Below are positions 54,169 through 63,352 of a stretch of 64,000 nucleotides of DNA, piece by piece. The DNA lies in NCBI GenBank assembly GCA_963565915.1, contig OY751493.1:4588001-4652000 (forward strand). The letters run 5' to 3'. Position 1 is the first letter of the stretch. Each line of letters starts with the position of its first letter. Source of the DNA: Entoloma clypeatum. Lineage: Eukaryota > Basidiomycota > Agaricomycetes > Agaricales > Entolomataceae. A model generated the notes under the pieces. That model did not search any database. It saw nothing but the letters and a program-made list of their open reading frames with translations, and was not told where the DNA came from. Made by a program: the position numbers and the translations under genes.

Positions 54169-55187
54169 ATGTCCGCTGAAAACTCACCCCTCGCCGCTCT
54201 TCGTGCTGAAAGGGAGCGCCAGAAGAAGGTCACCGAAGAGTTGGAGAGGAAACTGCAGGAGGCAGAGGAGCGCGCGAAGGAAGATGCAGAGCGCGCGGAG
54301 GCGAAGAGGGCGGCGAAAGAGCGGAGACGAGCAGAGAGGAAGGCAGAGAAGGCGAAGGCGAAGGAACCGGTCGCGGGTGCAGGTGCGGATGCGGAGGCGG
54401 ATGCGGATGCGGATGCGGCGAGTGCGGAGGTGAAGAAGGTCCGGCTGCAGGGGGTTTTCAAGAATATGCCTGCGAGTTACGAGCAGGGGAAGGAGGATTG
54501 CACCTCCTGCTTGAAAGCGGGGGACTTGTGTTTTTGGCCATCGGAGTGAGTTTTTCCTATTTCTTTATACGCTTCGTTATTAACTTGTTCTTTAGGAATG
54601 ACAATGCTTCGTCGTGCTGGCGGTGCCAGCGTTTAAAACGAAGCTGCAGAACGGGAGCGGAAGCGGAGTCGGAGGTGAAGCGGAGGATGACCAAGGCGGT
54701 GAGGGTCGGAAAGGCTAAGGTGGCAGGTGGTGCGACGAAGAACACGAAGGCGGGATCGTCCAAGGGAGAGGGGACCGCGGAGGGATCGCGGATAGCCGCA
54801 GCGTCGGAGGAGCCGGAGTTCATGCCGGAGGGGTTTGGTCCGCCGGAGGTGGTCATAGGCATGGAGGTGGTGAGAGGGCTTAGGAGCATGATAAGGGAGA
54901 TGCGGCTGATAAAGGCGGAGTTGAAGGAATTGCGGGAGATCAAGGAGCTTTTGACGGTTATCGCGTGGAGGGAGGATTCGGAGGCTTCGGAGGAGGGATC
55001 CGACGAGGACGAGGATGCGGAGGAGTATGATAGGGTATTGGAGGAGTTGGGAAGGGAGGTAGAAGAAGAAGCAGAAAAAGAAGAAGAAACGAAGAAGCGG
55101 AAGCGGATGGAGGAAGCGGAAGAGGAATCCGGATCGGAGTGGAACGAGGAGACGGAGGGGGTATCTAACAAAAAACAGCGAAAGTAG
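54169..55187 (+). CDS. GypC antisense spliced Cys-cluster accessory gene
   Basis: Exons 54169-54545 and 54596-55187; 50-bp intron with GTGAGT donor, ttaac branch and TTTAG acceptor. The spliced frame is exactly 323 codons (322 residues plus stop). Exon 1: start MSAENSPLAALRAERERQKK, a long Glu/Lys/Arg/Ala predicted coiled coil, an Ala/Asp repeat, then CTSCLKAGDLC-FW. Exon 2 begins close to CWRCQRLKRSC, followed by a basic stretch, a Gly/Glu part and an acidic tail with a basic C-end (NKKQRK). Pattern C-x2-C-x6-C-x11-C-x2-C-x6-C. It lies opposite to gag-pol and ends 45 bp from the pol stop. Likely nuclear and DNA-binding by its cluster; this is inference. Confidence 0.78.
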
Positions 55188-55231
55188 TTTTTTGTTAGTA
55201 TAAAATTTTAATAGATTTTCTTTTCTTTTTG

Positions 55232-58200
55232 TTACAAGCGCGATAAGGGGCCTGGCTTAGTTGGTTGAGCGGAGTGGAAGTCCGCTACCGTATCCGCTGC
55301 GTGTTCAAGCTCGGATGCGGGTAACCAAGAAAACTCTTCACTGGTGTCTTCATAACCTAACCAGCGGACGAGGTAAAGGAGTTTGCAGCGTCGTCTTTTA
55401 TCGATCTTTGAGTCGACGATTTCCGCAATTTCGTATTCGGTTTCTCCGTCCATCTCGAGCGGAGGCGGAGGAGATTGTATCCGATTTGGAATCTCGTTAG
55501 GAGTTGCTGGTTCGAGCATGGATATGTGGAAGACGGGGTGTATAGCACGCATAGTGTCGGGTAGACGTAGTGTAAAGGAGTGCGTGCCGGGTTGGGCTAT
55601 GATTTCAAATGGGCCAGCATATTTGTCGGATAACTTTTGGGTGGGTCGTGTGGTGCGGAAGAACTTAGCTTTAACAAAGACTTCTTGTCCGACGCGGAGC
55701 GGGGGAGGCGGAGAACGTCGGACGTCCGCAGGGCCTTGATAACGTTGTTGTGCCTCTGCGACAGCAGTCTTTAGTTCTTGATGTAATTCATCTAAGTCGA
55801 CGATGTATTGTCGAGCTTTATCGGATGCTAGATCACGTTCCGGATGGAGTGTAATGTCGGGGTGATAACCTTTGTTGGCGAAGAATGGTGATACACCTGT
55901 GGTGGCACTCGGAGTGTTGTTGTAAGCGAACTCCGCAAGCGGAAGCAAAGCGGACCAGTTGTCTTGCTGGTAGTTGCAGAAAATGCGGAGGTATTGTTCG
56001 AGTGTCTGGTTGGTGCGTTCGGTTTGACCATCGCCTTCAGGGTGATATCCAGAAGTGAAGTGAAGTCTCATATCGAGGGCTTTTGCAAGAGAGCGGAAAA
56101 AACGGGAGACGAATTCAGGTCCGCGATCGGATGTGACGTTTTGCGGAACTCCGTGCTTGGAAAAGACGTGAAGCACGAAAAGGTTTGCTAGGTCTTCGGA
56201 TGTGCAATTAATGGTGGTAGGGATGAATATGCCTTGTTTAGTGAGGCGGTCTACAATGACCAGAATCGCATCGGAGCCAGCGGATGTCGGAAGGGGTTCA
56301 ATGAAATCCATGGAAATAGAATGCCAGGGACGTTCAGGAATAGGGAGTTGTTTAAGCAGACCGTAGGGTTTATGACGTTGGGGTTTGGCGCGCATACAAG
56401 TGGTACATGACTTGCAATACTTTTTGACGAAGTCGCGCATTCCAGGCCAAGTGTATTCTCGTTGGATAAGACTAATAGTCTTATTTTGACCAGGGTGTCC
56501 AGCGAGGATATGGTCGTGCTTATTGCGGAGGATGCGGAGACGGAGGTCGGATGAGTCGGGAACATAGATACGTCCATTGTGGAGTAGATAACCTGCTTCA
56601 TTCACGATCCAGCGTGGATTAGGATTGTCGAGGAAAGAGGTATAAATGGGATCAGTCGGAAGAGCGGAGAGGATGTCGGAGCGGAGCTGATCTGTATCCA
56701 TGATGATTGTGGCACGGAGGACGGGTGTATATAACTCTGTTGCGCGAAGTGAAGTGGTGAGCTGTTCTTGTGTGAAGATGGGTTTGAAGTTGCTTGGGTT
56801 GATGGACGAATAGTCGCTATTTCCCTCTTTAGGGTAGATGTCCCATCGTCTACTTAAAAGATCGGGCTTCGTACCTAAACGGCCAGGGCGGAAGCGGATG
56901 ACGAGATTGAACTGGCAGAGGTATTCGGACCAACGAGCTTGTCGACGTGATAAAATCTTGGTAGTAGAAAAGTACTCAAGATTTTTGTGGTCCGTTATGA
57001 CATCGATCGGAGCAGCGGAGCCTTCAAGGTAGTGACGCCAAACCTTGAATGCATCGTGGATCGCTAATAGTTCTTTGTCGTGGGTGTCATAGTTTAACTC
57101 GGGAGGTGTAAAGGTGCGGGAGTGGAAAGCGACCGGATGGATTTCGTCGTCGGAGGTGCGGATGGAGAGGATCGCACCCAAAGCGTAGTCGGAGGCATCG
57201 GTTTCGACGATAATAGGGCTGTCGGGAATCCAATGCGTAAGAACAGGGGCCGTGGTAAAGGCTTTCTTCAAAGTTTTGAAAGATTCGCGAGCGGAGTCGG
57301 AGAAGTGCCATTGTGTGTTTTTGCGGGTGAGTCGAGTGAGCGGAACGGTGATTTCGGAGTAGTAAGGAATGAATCGTCGATAAAAATTGGCAAAACCTAA
57401 GAAAGACTGAATGTCTTTGACCTTCCTTGGTTCAGGCCAATCTTGAATAATTTTGACTTTCTTATCCGACATGCGGAGGCCTGTCGGAGAGAGGATAAAG
57501 CCAAGGTATTCAACAGTATCCGTAGAAAACTCGCATTTGTCTGCGCGTGCGTATAAGCCGTGTTGTCGGAGACGTCGGAGGACTTCGCGGACATGCTTCC
57601 GATGCTCGGAGGGAGAGTCGGAGTAGATGAGGATGTCGTCGAGATATATGGTAACATACTTATCAAGCAGGTCGTGGAAGATGTCGTTCATGAAGCGTTG
57701 AAAAACGGCTGGGGAGTTGGTGAGTCCAAATGGCATGACAAGCCATTCAAAGGACCCGTAGCGCGTGCGGAAGGCGGTTTTCCATTCATCTCCTTCCGCT
57801 ATGCGGACGAGGTGATAGGCGTGTCGGAGGTCGAGAGCCGTATAAACACTGGCTTTTCCAGCGGTCTGGAGAAGGTCGGATATGAGCGGAAGCGGATATC
57901 GGTCCTTCTTTGAGATTTTGTTAAGACCACGGAAATCGACGCAAAGACGAAGGGAGCCATCCTTTTTACGAACGAAAAGGACGGGAGCACCGTGTGGGGA
58001 GGAAGAGGGTCGGATGAATCCAATGGTGAGGTGTTCGTCAATGAATTCACGGAGGGCATTGAGTTCGGTTTGTGAAAGGGAGTAGATCGGACCGAACGGA
58101 GGAGCGGAGCCCTCTTCAAGTTCGATTTTGAGGTCGTAGGTACGGTGGGGTGGAAGAGTGTCTGCTTTTCCTTTACTGAAGACGTCAGCATAGTCGTGGT

Positions 58201-58909
58201 ATTCTTCGGGTACGTTTGTCAAGTCGGGGGTGTCGGAAGCGGATGCGGAGTGAGCGGAAACGGAGGGAGTCGAAAGGTGAAGTCGAAAGGATTGTGTACC
58301 AGGCAATTTGCATGCCCTCATAAATGCGGCTGCGTTAATGAGTGAAATCTGCGGAGCGGACTGCGGAGGTACGATCGGAGGTTCCGGAGGAGGAAGCGTA
58401 GCTGTCCTACCTTGGGAGGAGGTCGACGTCGATGTCGGAAACGGCTCTTTTTGCATCTGTGGACGGAAAGTGATACTGCCCAATACCCAGTCAATCATAG
58501 GATTGTGGCGGGTGAGCCAGTTGTATCCAAGAACCACGGAAGAAGCGGAGTCGAGCGGAGTAACATAAAAATCCTGTTCAAAGGATTCACCTGAAAGAAA
58601 ACATATAGGTATTGTTACAACTTGAGTGATAAACGCGTTAGAAGAACCATCGAAAAGCTTTAGTTCTAAGGGTGGAATAGCGGAGGTCGGAAGATCATAG
58701 GCGGAGGAAAAGTTATTGTCAATAAAACAGTGAGTAGATCCTGAATCAATAAGTGCTGGGACAGAATCTGAGGGGAAAAAAGAAGATGAGATATTGATAC
58801 GTAAAGAGTTCGGATCGGAGAGAGCGGACGCGTTAAGTCGGATGGGAGCGGAGGCACGGAGAGAGTCAACGCAGTCCTCAGACCGTGCTTCATGAGGACC
58901 ACTGCCTAT
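55232..58909 (-). CDS. pol: GypC pol, 1,225 codons reached by -1 frameshift
   Basis: Begins in the -1 frame at 58909 right after the gag slippery site. Domains in order: protease with PALIDSGSTHCFID (about 58720-58755) and VLGYNWLTRHNPMIDW; RT with VLFVRKKDGSLRLCVDFRGLN, YTALDLRHAYH (first Asp), FGLTNSPAVFQ and YLDDILIYSD (about 57617-57645); RNase H (IIVETDASDYALGAILS, DKELLAIHDAFKVWRHYLEG); integrase finger (HDHILAGHPGQNKT, CTTCMRAK), core (SMDFIEPLP, SDRGPEFVSRFF, GYHPEGDGQTERTNQTLEQYL in parts); GPF (KYAGPFEIIAQPGTHSF); C-terminal chromodomain (KLLYLVRWLGYEDTSEEFSW). All catalytic residues checked are present and no stop interrupts. Stop at 55232. Confidence 0.93.
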   Translation of the reverse strand: MGSGPHEARSEDCVDSLRASAPIRLNASALSDPNSLRINISSSFFPSDSVPALIDSGSTHCFIDNNFSSAYDLPTSAIPPLELKLFDGSSNAFITQVVTIPICFLSGESFEQDFYVTPLDSASSVVLGYNWLTRHNPMIDWVLGSITFRPQMQKEPFPTSTSTSSQGRTATLPPPEPPIVPPQSAPQISLINAAAFMRACKLPGTQSFRLHLSTPSVSAHSASASDTPDLTNVPEEYHDYADVFSKGKADTLPPHRTYDLKIELEEGSAPPFGPIYSLSQTELNALREFIDEHLTIGFIRPSSSPHGAPVLFVRKKDGSLRLCVDFRGLNKISKKDRYPLPLISDLLQTAGKASVYTALDLRHAYHLVRIAEGDEWKTAFRTRYGSFEWLVMPFGLTNSPAVFQRFMNDIFHDLLDKYVTIYLDDILIYSDSPSEHRKHVREVLRRLRQHGLYARADKCEFSTDTVEYLGFILSPTGLRMSDKKVKIIQDWPEPRKVKDIQSFLGFANFYRRFIPYYSEITVPLTRLTRKNTQWHFSDSARESFKTLKKAFTTAPVLTHWIPDSPIIVETDASDYALGAILSIRTSDDEIHPVAFHSRTFTPPELNYDTHDKELLAIHDAFKVWRHYLEGSAAPIDVITDHKNLEYFSTTKILSRRQARWSEYLCQFNLVIRFRPGRLGTKPDLLSRRWDIYPKEGNSDYSSINPSNFKPIFTQEQLTTSLRATELYTPVLRATIIMDTDQLRSDILSALPTDPIYTSFLDNPNPRWIVNEAGYLLHNGRIYVPDSSDLRLRILRNKHDHILAGHPGQNKTISLIQREYTWPGMRDFVKKYCKSCTTCMRAKPQRHKPYGLLKQLPIPERPWHSISMDFIEPLPTSAGSDAILVIVDRLTKQGIFIPTTINCTSEDLANLFVLHVFSKHGVPQNVTSDRGPEFVSRFFRSLAKALDMRLHFTSGYHPEGDGQTERTNQTLEQYLRIFCNYQQDNWSALLPLAEFAYNNTPSATTGVSPFFANKGYHPDITLHPERDLASDKARQYIVDLDELHQELKTAVAEAQQRYQGPADVRRSPPPPLRVGQEVFVKAKFFRTTRPTQKLSDKYAGPFEIIAQPGTHSFTLRLPDTMRAIHPVFHISMLEPATPNEIPNRIQSPPPPLEMDGETEYEIAEIVDSKIDKRRRCKLLYLVRWLGYEDTSEEFSWLPASELEHAADTVADFHSAQPTKPGPLSRL

Positions 58910-58915
58910 TTTTTT
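58906..58915 (-). promoter_or_regulatory. -1 ribosomal frameshift site between gag and pol
   Basis: Minus strand TCA AAA AAA TAG: the heptamer A AAA AAA (58915-58909) directly before the gag stop (58908-58906). A -1 slip gives AAA AAA ATA GGC and joins an open frame of 1,225 codons starting with the protease leader. The related decayed copy at 8440-8449 keeps the same arrangement. A downstream structure was not assessed. Confidence 0.8.
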
Positions 58916-60198
58916 GACTCGATCTCCTTACTTTTTTCCTTGGCTTGAGTGCCAACTTGGGCGGCTTTCCCTTTAGCCTTGGAAGCGGAGGAGGTGGACT
59001 TGGGACAGTCCTTGACAGCGTGTCCGACGCTACCGCAGAATAAGCAAAGGTTATTATCGAAACGACGTTTGCGTTCTTGATACGTCAGTTTGCCGTCTTT
59101 GCCTAATTTACTGGAGAGGTCGGGTTTCGGAGCGGATGTGGAAGCGGAAGCGGTAGCGGGAGCAGAGGGTTTGGTTGATGATGTTTGTGGAGTGGATTGG
59201 TTCGGAGCGGATTGTTTTTTGTCGGACTTGGGAGTGGGTTTATCGGTTCTGGATTTCTCTCGTTGACGTTCCCAGTAGCGAGCGTCAATAGTATGAGCCG
59301 CGGATCGTAGGTCTGGTAAAGACTTGATCTTGGGTTGTTGGGAGAGGATGTCCTTGATCCGATCCGGAAGTCCGACGTAGTAGCGGTGTCGGAGGGAGTT
59401 TTCATCCCAGTCAGTCTTGGTAGCAAGACGTTGGAATTCAACATTGTACTTCAATATCTTTTGATTTTCCTTCATCCGTAGGTTGTCCAACTGTTCTTCG
59501 GCTTCGCCCTGAGGGTCAATGATACCAAACTCGGAGCGGAGAAGTCGGACGAACTCGGGGAAAGAACCCCGCCAATTGGGTTCATCATCATCTAGAATGA
59601 AGGGTTCAAAAAATTCGAGTGCTGTGCCTCGGAAGTAAGACATGGCAAAGTTGACTTTGGAATGTTCTGAGTCGAAGTTGTCGTTGTCGGAGAAGTAAAG
59701 TTTGCATTGTAAAATGAATGCGGAGAGTTTGCGCGGATCGGATCCGTCAAAGGTATCCGGTTCGTTGGCATACGACTTTTTCTTCTTTGTATCTCGACGT
59801 TTCAACTCTTTGGTCATGAGCAGAATGGCTTCAGCTAGATTGGGTTCCTGATCCGGATTGGAATCGGAGTCGTCCAAATCTCCATGTAAACTACCGTCGG
59901 AAGGAGGAGGAGATCCTCCTGGAGGTCCGCCGAATAAGCCAGAATTTAGAGGTGCGGAGGGTTCCGTTGGTGGGTTTAGTGGAGGACTGGCAGGAAGTGG
60001 TGGGAGCTGAGAGTCGGAAGAAGGCGGAGGAACGGATGGTCCGGGGGTAGGGGCGGATGATGATGCTGTGGCTCCTCGAGGGGTAATGGTTACATTGCGT
60101 GTTCCTCGAAGAAAAGCAGAGCGTGGTGTGGAAGATGAACGTTCTGCTGCTGCACGAGCAGTCCTAGTTGTTCGAACTGTATTACGGGTTTGAGACAT
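58906..60198 (-). CDS. gag: GypC gag, 430 aa
   Basis: First credible ATG at 60198 (MSQTRNTVRTTRTARAAAER), 51 nt inside the 5' LTR boundary. The open frame continues upstream but without an ATG. Regions: Ser/Pro-rich N-part; Asp/Pro-rich linker (LDDSDSNPDQEPN); capsid (ANEPDTFDGSDPRKLSAFI, SYFRGTALEFFEPFILDD, EFGIIDPQGEAEEQLDNLRM); and a CCHC knuckle CLFCGSVGHAVKDC (about 59000-59045). It ends ESKK-TAG with A AAA AAA overlapping the last two codons. Confidence 0.92.
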   Translation of the reverse strand: MSQTRNTVRTTRTARAAAERSSSTPRSAFLRGTRNVTITPRGATASSSAPTPGPSVPPPSSDSQLPPLPASPPLNPPTEPSAPLNSGLFGGPPGGSPPPSDGSLHGDLDDSDSNPDQEPNLAEAILLMTKELKRRDTKKKKSYANEPDTFDGSDPRKLSAFILQCKLYFSDNDNFDSEHSKVNFAMSYFRGTALEFFEPFILDDDEPNWRGSFPEFVRLLRSEFGIIDPQGEAEEQLDNLRMKENQKILKYNVEFQRLATKTDWDENSLRHRYYVGLPDRIKDILSQQPKIKSLPDLRSAAHTIDARYWERQREKSRTDKPTPKSDKKQSAPNQSTPQTSSTKPSAPATASASTSAPKPDLSSKLGKDGKLTYQERKRRFDNNLCLFCGSVGHAVKDCPKSTSSASKAKGKAAQVGTQAKEKSKEIESKK

Positions 60199-60249
60199 GT
60201 GGGTAGAGGTTGTTGGGTAAATCAAAGAATGGTGGTAGTTCAAATATAC

Positions 60250-60782
60250 TGTCACGTAGCGTGTTTCTCAACGTCGGACGAGTCGGAGCGGAGTAGCGGA
60301 GGAGCGGAATGCGGTAAGTGCAACGTTGGCAGAAAGGACCTGGCTTCAACTTGTGCGTTGCGCCCCACTCTTTGATGTGGTCCTCGATTTCGGATTGGCG
60401 GATGTCGGATGAGCGGATGAGCGGATGAGCGGAGGTGACGGAGGGAATGCTCAAAGGCAAGTAGAGACGGATGCGAATGAGGTGTAACGTATGATATTTG
60501 AACTGAGGTTCTACGACAGGTTTGTACACTATTTATAGTAGACTAGAATGATCAGCATTACTATAAGTGATGTGCAGATATTGGAGTTGACCATCGGAAC
60601 ATTCGGAGTACGGAGAGTAACAGATGAAAAGTGAACAACATATGTCTACTTGTAAGTATGGTTGAGATGTTACGTAGTAGAAGTATATTCAATATAAATA
60701 GAATGTTGTTGGAGCGGATGTCGGAGCGGATGAAATGTCGGAGTCGTCGGATAAGTCGGATGTGAATCGTATGGTTATGACA
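60250..60782 (-). mobile_element. GypC 5' LTR
   Basis: 533 bp, same sequence as 53505-54037 by eye. The minus-strand TATA-like box ctataaatag is at 60529-60538. No clear primer-binding site was assigned in the 51-nt leader. Confidence 0.94.
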
Positions 60783-61666
60783 GGAGACAGAAGTAGCGCA
60801 GGGCCTGAAAAAGAATCCTCATTGGTATCAGCAGGAGAATGGGATCACCTATGCAGGAGAATGAGTCTATGTCCTGCCAGATCCACAATTATGACAAGAG
60901 TTGATGTTTGAATCACACGATGCACCAGTGGCTGGACATCCAGGACATTACTGAACGCATGAACTCCTCACTCGCACCTACTGGTGGCCTACCATCCTGA
61001 ATGATGTGAAGAAGTGTGTGAAAGGTTGCGACACTTGTCAACACAACAAGATCAACTGACAGAAGCAACATGCTCCGCTACATCCCCATGCAGCACCAAG
61101 TCACCCATGGGAAGACATAGGGATCAACGTTGTGGGACCGATACCAGAATCTGATGGAAAAAATGCAATTCTGGTCATCATGGATAGGCACTCAAAGATC
61201 CTTCACATCATCCCAACAACTGTGGAATTATCGGCTGAAGGATTAGCCAAGATCTATCGGGATCAGGTATGGAAGCTTCATGGGATCCCCAAGAAGATCA
61301 TCAGCGATAGGGGACTGCAGTTCGCCGCGAAGTTCATGGAGATACTCTGCCACATGCTAGGGATCAAGAGGAATCTGTCCACTGCATATCACCCACAAAC
61401 TGATGGACAGGCCAAGCGATCACATCAGGAAATGGAGGCGTTCTTACGGAACTTTGTCAACCATCTACAGAATGATTGGGCTGAGTGGATCACAATCACA
61501 GAGTTCCAGTACAATGACAAAGAACATCAGGCAACAAAGCACACCCCATTTTACCTCAACTATGGTTTACATCCTTGGAAGGGAGAACTCATGGTAGAAG
61601 ATACCAATCTGGCTGCCAACAACTTCTTGAAGAGACTCAAACAGGCATGAGAAGAAGCCAATGCGG
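60783..61666 (+). pseudogene. GypA integrase (A3), second part
   Basis: Continues 53504 after the TSD. Finger region HDAPVAGHPGH with several stops before 61132, then an open 172 residues: GPIPESDGKNAILVIMD, RDQVWKLHGIPKKIISDRG, STAYHPQTDGQAKRSHQEM, EFQYNDKEHQATKHTPFYL, in parts. TGA at 61648-61650 (CGA in A2). Interrupted by solo LTR-E at 61667. Confidence 0.86.
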
Positions 61667-62124
61667 TGTTATGGTTGACAAACCCATGCAATGCTTAGGC
61701 AGAGAGGCTTAAGTAGCAAAGGCAGATACCAAGGTGATTGCTAGATCTGGGGAATACATGCAATGTATGTACCCTATATATACTAGAAGGTCGAGTCATC
61801 TAGATGACTCTAGAGCGGTTCCGGTCTGACTCCAGAAGCGGACCCAGAGTAGGTGTCTATGGTAACTGCTGCGGCATGAGTCAGAGTATCTAAGTATAGT
61901 CCAATAAGTAACACAATGTCAAGGATGTGTGAGAGTAACCATCTAGATATGGTAATGATGACCATACTGTAGTGAGTAAGTGGAGGCCGGGGCCCGAATG
62001 ATGTAAAAGTGAATAGTAAGCCTGAAACCAATAGATAAGATGAAACTGGCCATTAATCAGATAAGGCCTCTATGTCTTGTATCTTGTCTGAGCGATCAAT
62101 GCCATGGATAGCGAATCCATAACA
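61667..62124 (+). mobile_element. solo LTR-E, copy 2
   Basis: 458 bp, TGTTATGGTTGAC...AATCCATAACA, duplication tgcgg (61662-61666, 62125-62129). Nearly identical to the copy at 13416-13873 (I noted about ten differences). It interrupts GypA between the codons for EEANA and ALKQ. Confidence 0.93.
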
Positions 62125-62624
62125 TGCGGCACTGAAACAAGCACAGGATCAGATGAAGAAGACAGTTGACACACGACGAAGTCCATCTCGGGACTACTGC
62201 ATTGGAGATAAGGTGTGGCTAGAAGGGACTAACATCAGGACCGATTGCCCTTGATGCACTCCAACATGGACCATTCAAAGTCCTAGAGAAGAAAGGAGCT
62301 AGCGTGTATCTTCTTGACCTTCCAAAGACTTGGAAGATGATTCACCCTGTGTTCAATGAGACCCTGTTGTCACCGTACAAAACCCCGAAGTACACCATCC
62401 AGAAAAGGAAACCAGCCCCTGATCCAATCATTGTTGAAGGACGAGAAGAGTACCATGTGTCTATGATCCTAGACTCTCGAAAGTTCCACAGAAAGATCCA
62501 GTACCTTGTCCAGTGGAAAGGATATGGCCCAGAAGAGAACACATGGGAACCTCGAGCCAACATTCAGAACACTCAAGATTTGATCTGTGATTTCCATCGG
62601 CAGAACCTGTCTCGCCCAAGATAA
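62125..62624 (+). pseudogene. GypA integrase C-terminus and chromodomain (A3)
   Basis: AALKQAQDQMKKTVDTRRSPS, a small deletion at about 62249 where RPSKKL is shortened, and then an open frame from 62304: LLDLPKTWKMIHPVFNETLL, EGREEYHVSMILDS (Arg where A2 has TGA), and the chromodomain [22 protein letters not shown]. Stop at 62622-62624. Confidence 0.87.
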
Positions 62625-62757
62625 AAGACATTTTTCAAAATCCACAACAGTATCAACCTCATCAGTCAAACACACACTGAGTTCCCCACTCTAGTCCACT
62701 TCTCTGCCCAATATAACCTCCCCATTCTTCTTCTATCTCTCAACCATCCTCGCCACC

Positions 62758-63109
62758 ATGTCTAACACCACTGCTACCTCCACTTCCACCGCCGACATCA
62801 ACCCCGCCATCGCCGCCCTCATGAACAAAGCACTTTCCATGAGAGACCAAATTCCATGCCCTTGAAACTTCCCTCTCTGATCTACTTCACTGCCAGATGC
62901 ATATCCGGCTTCACTCGCTGTCCAACCTCCCCGTCGCCCCGAGTCCTGAGGAGAAACAAATTCTCGGAAATTACACCAGCACCCTCGTCATTGAAAATCA
63001 ATGTATTTGGCTGGCTATCAAGGGCCTCGAGCTCGCCGTTGCCATCAACGAGGAGTTGATATATGATTGGAGCCTCAAGGAGAGTCCGAAGTGGTCCGAT
63101 CCCAACAAC
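62758..63109 (+). pseudogene. GypA accessory ORF (A3), frameshifted
   Basis: Starts MSNTTATSTSTADINPAIAAL, the counterpart of 48013. One extra t at about 62852 breaks the frame. The remainder reads on in the next frame (SNLPVAPSPEEKQILGNYTS, GLELAVAINEELIYDWSL) to about 63109, where GypA homology ends without polypurine tract or LTR. Confidence 0.62.
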
Positions 63110-63352
63110 AATAGTCCCGTTCAAAGTTGAACCGCGACTTTCGTGGTTGCGGCCATGGTCGTGGTTTTGCCATCACATAAGCTAGAATTTGAGGCTCCGC
63201 TTTGTGGCGCATTTGTGACGCATTTGTGACATTCATCGCAAGACTCAATCAACTTACCATTTCCTCGAATCTGTGAAACCTGCTGGTCAGGCTTCCAGAA
63301 TACATACTGTGCTCTTTCATCTATTGTTTTTCTTTTGTTCCTGATTCTCGTC
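63110..63352 (+). other. upstream region of the right-edge gene
   Basis: Single-copy sequence between the truncated GypA and the ATG at 63353. It contains a short direct repeat gcgcatttgtgac/acgcatttgtgac (about 63207-63231) and pyrimidine-rich text before the start (ctattgtttttcttttgttcc). No TATA box is obvious. Confidence 0.5.

Larger units (their letters stand above)
53505..60782 (-). mobile_element. GypC copy C1, intact young Ty3/gypsy chromovirus
   Basis: Two 533-bp LTRs (53505-54037 and 60250-60782; TGTCACG...TTATGACA) look identical by eye. A perfect 5-bp duplication ggaga flanks them (53500-53504, 60783-60787). Between them are an open gag, an open pol in the -1 frame, and an antisense two-exon accessory gene between pol and the 3' LTR. 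A polypurine tract (taagagggaaatac, minus) precedes the 3' LTR. It sits inside GypA copy A3, so it is among the most recent events here. Confidence 0.95.
50420..63109 (+). mobile_element. GypA copy A3, split by GypC and a solo LTR-E, both ends truncated
   Basis: Segments 50420-53504, 60783-61666 and 62125-63109 give one collinear GypA: gag, protease, RT, RNase H, integrase, chromodomain, accessory ORF. No LTR is left: the 5' side is fused to a copia fragment and the 3' side stops at 63109 inside the accessory ORF end. 51667-53411 equals 44656-46400 plus 7011 with very few differences, including the same stops. Confidence 0.9.

Noticed and set aside
54030..55171. Minus-strand Ser/Ala-rich ORFs opposite the accessory gene
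   Set aside because: Mirror readings of the Glu/Ala/Arg-rich codons; no splice logic and no conservation in the second copy.
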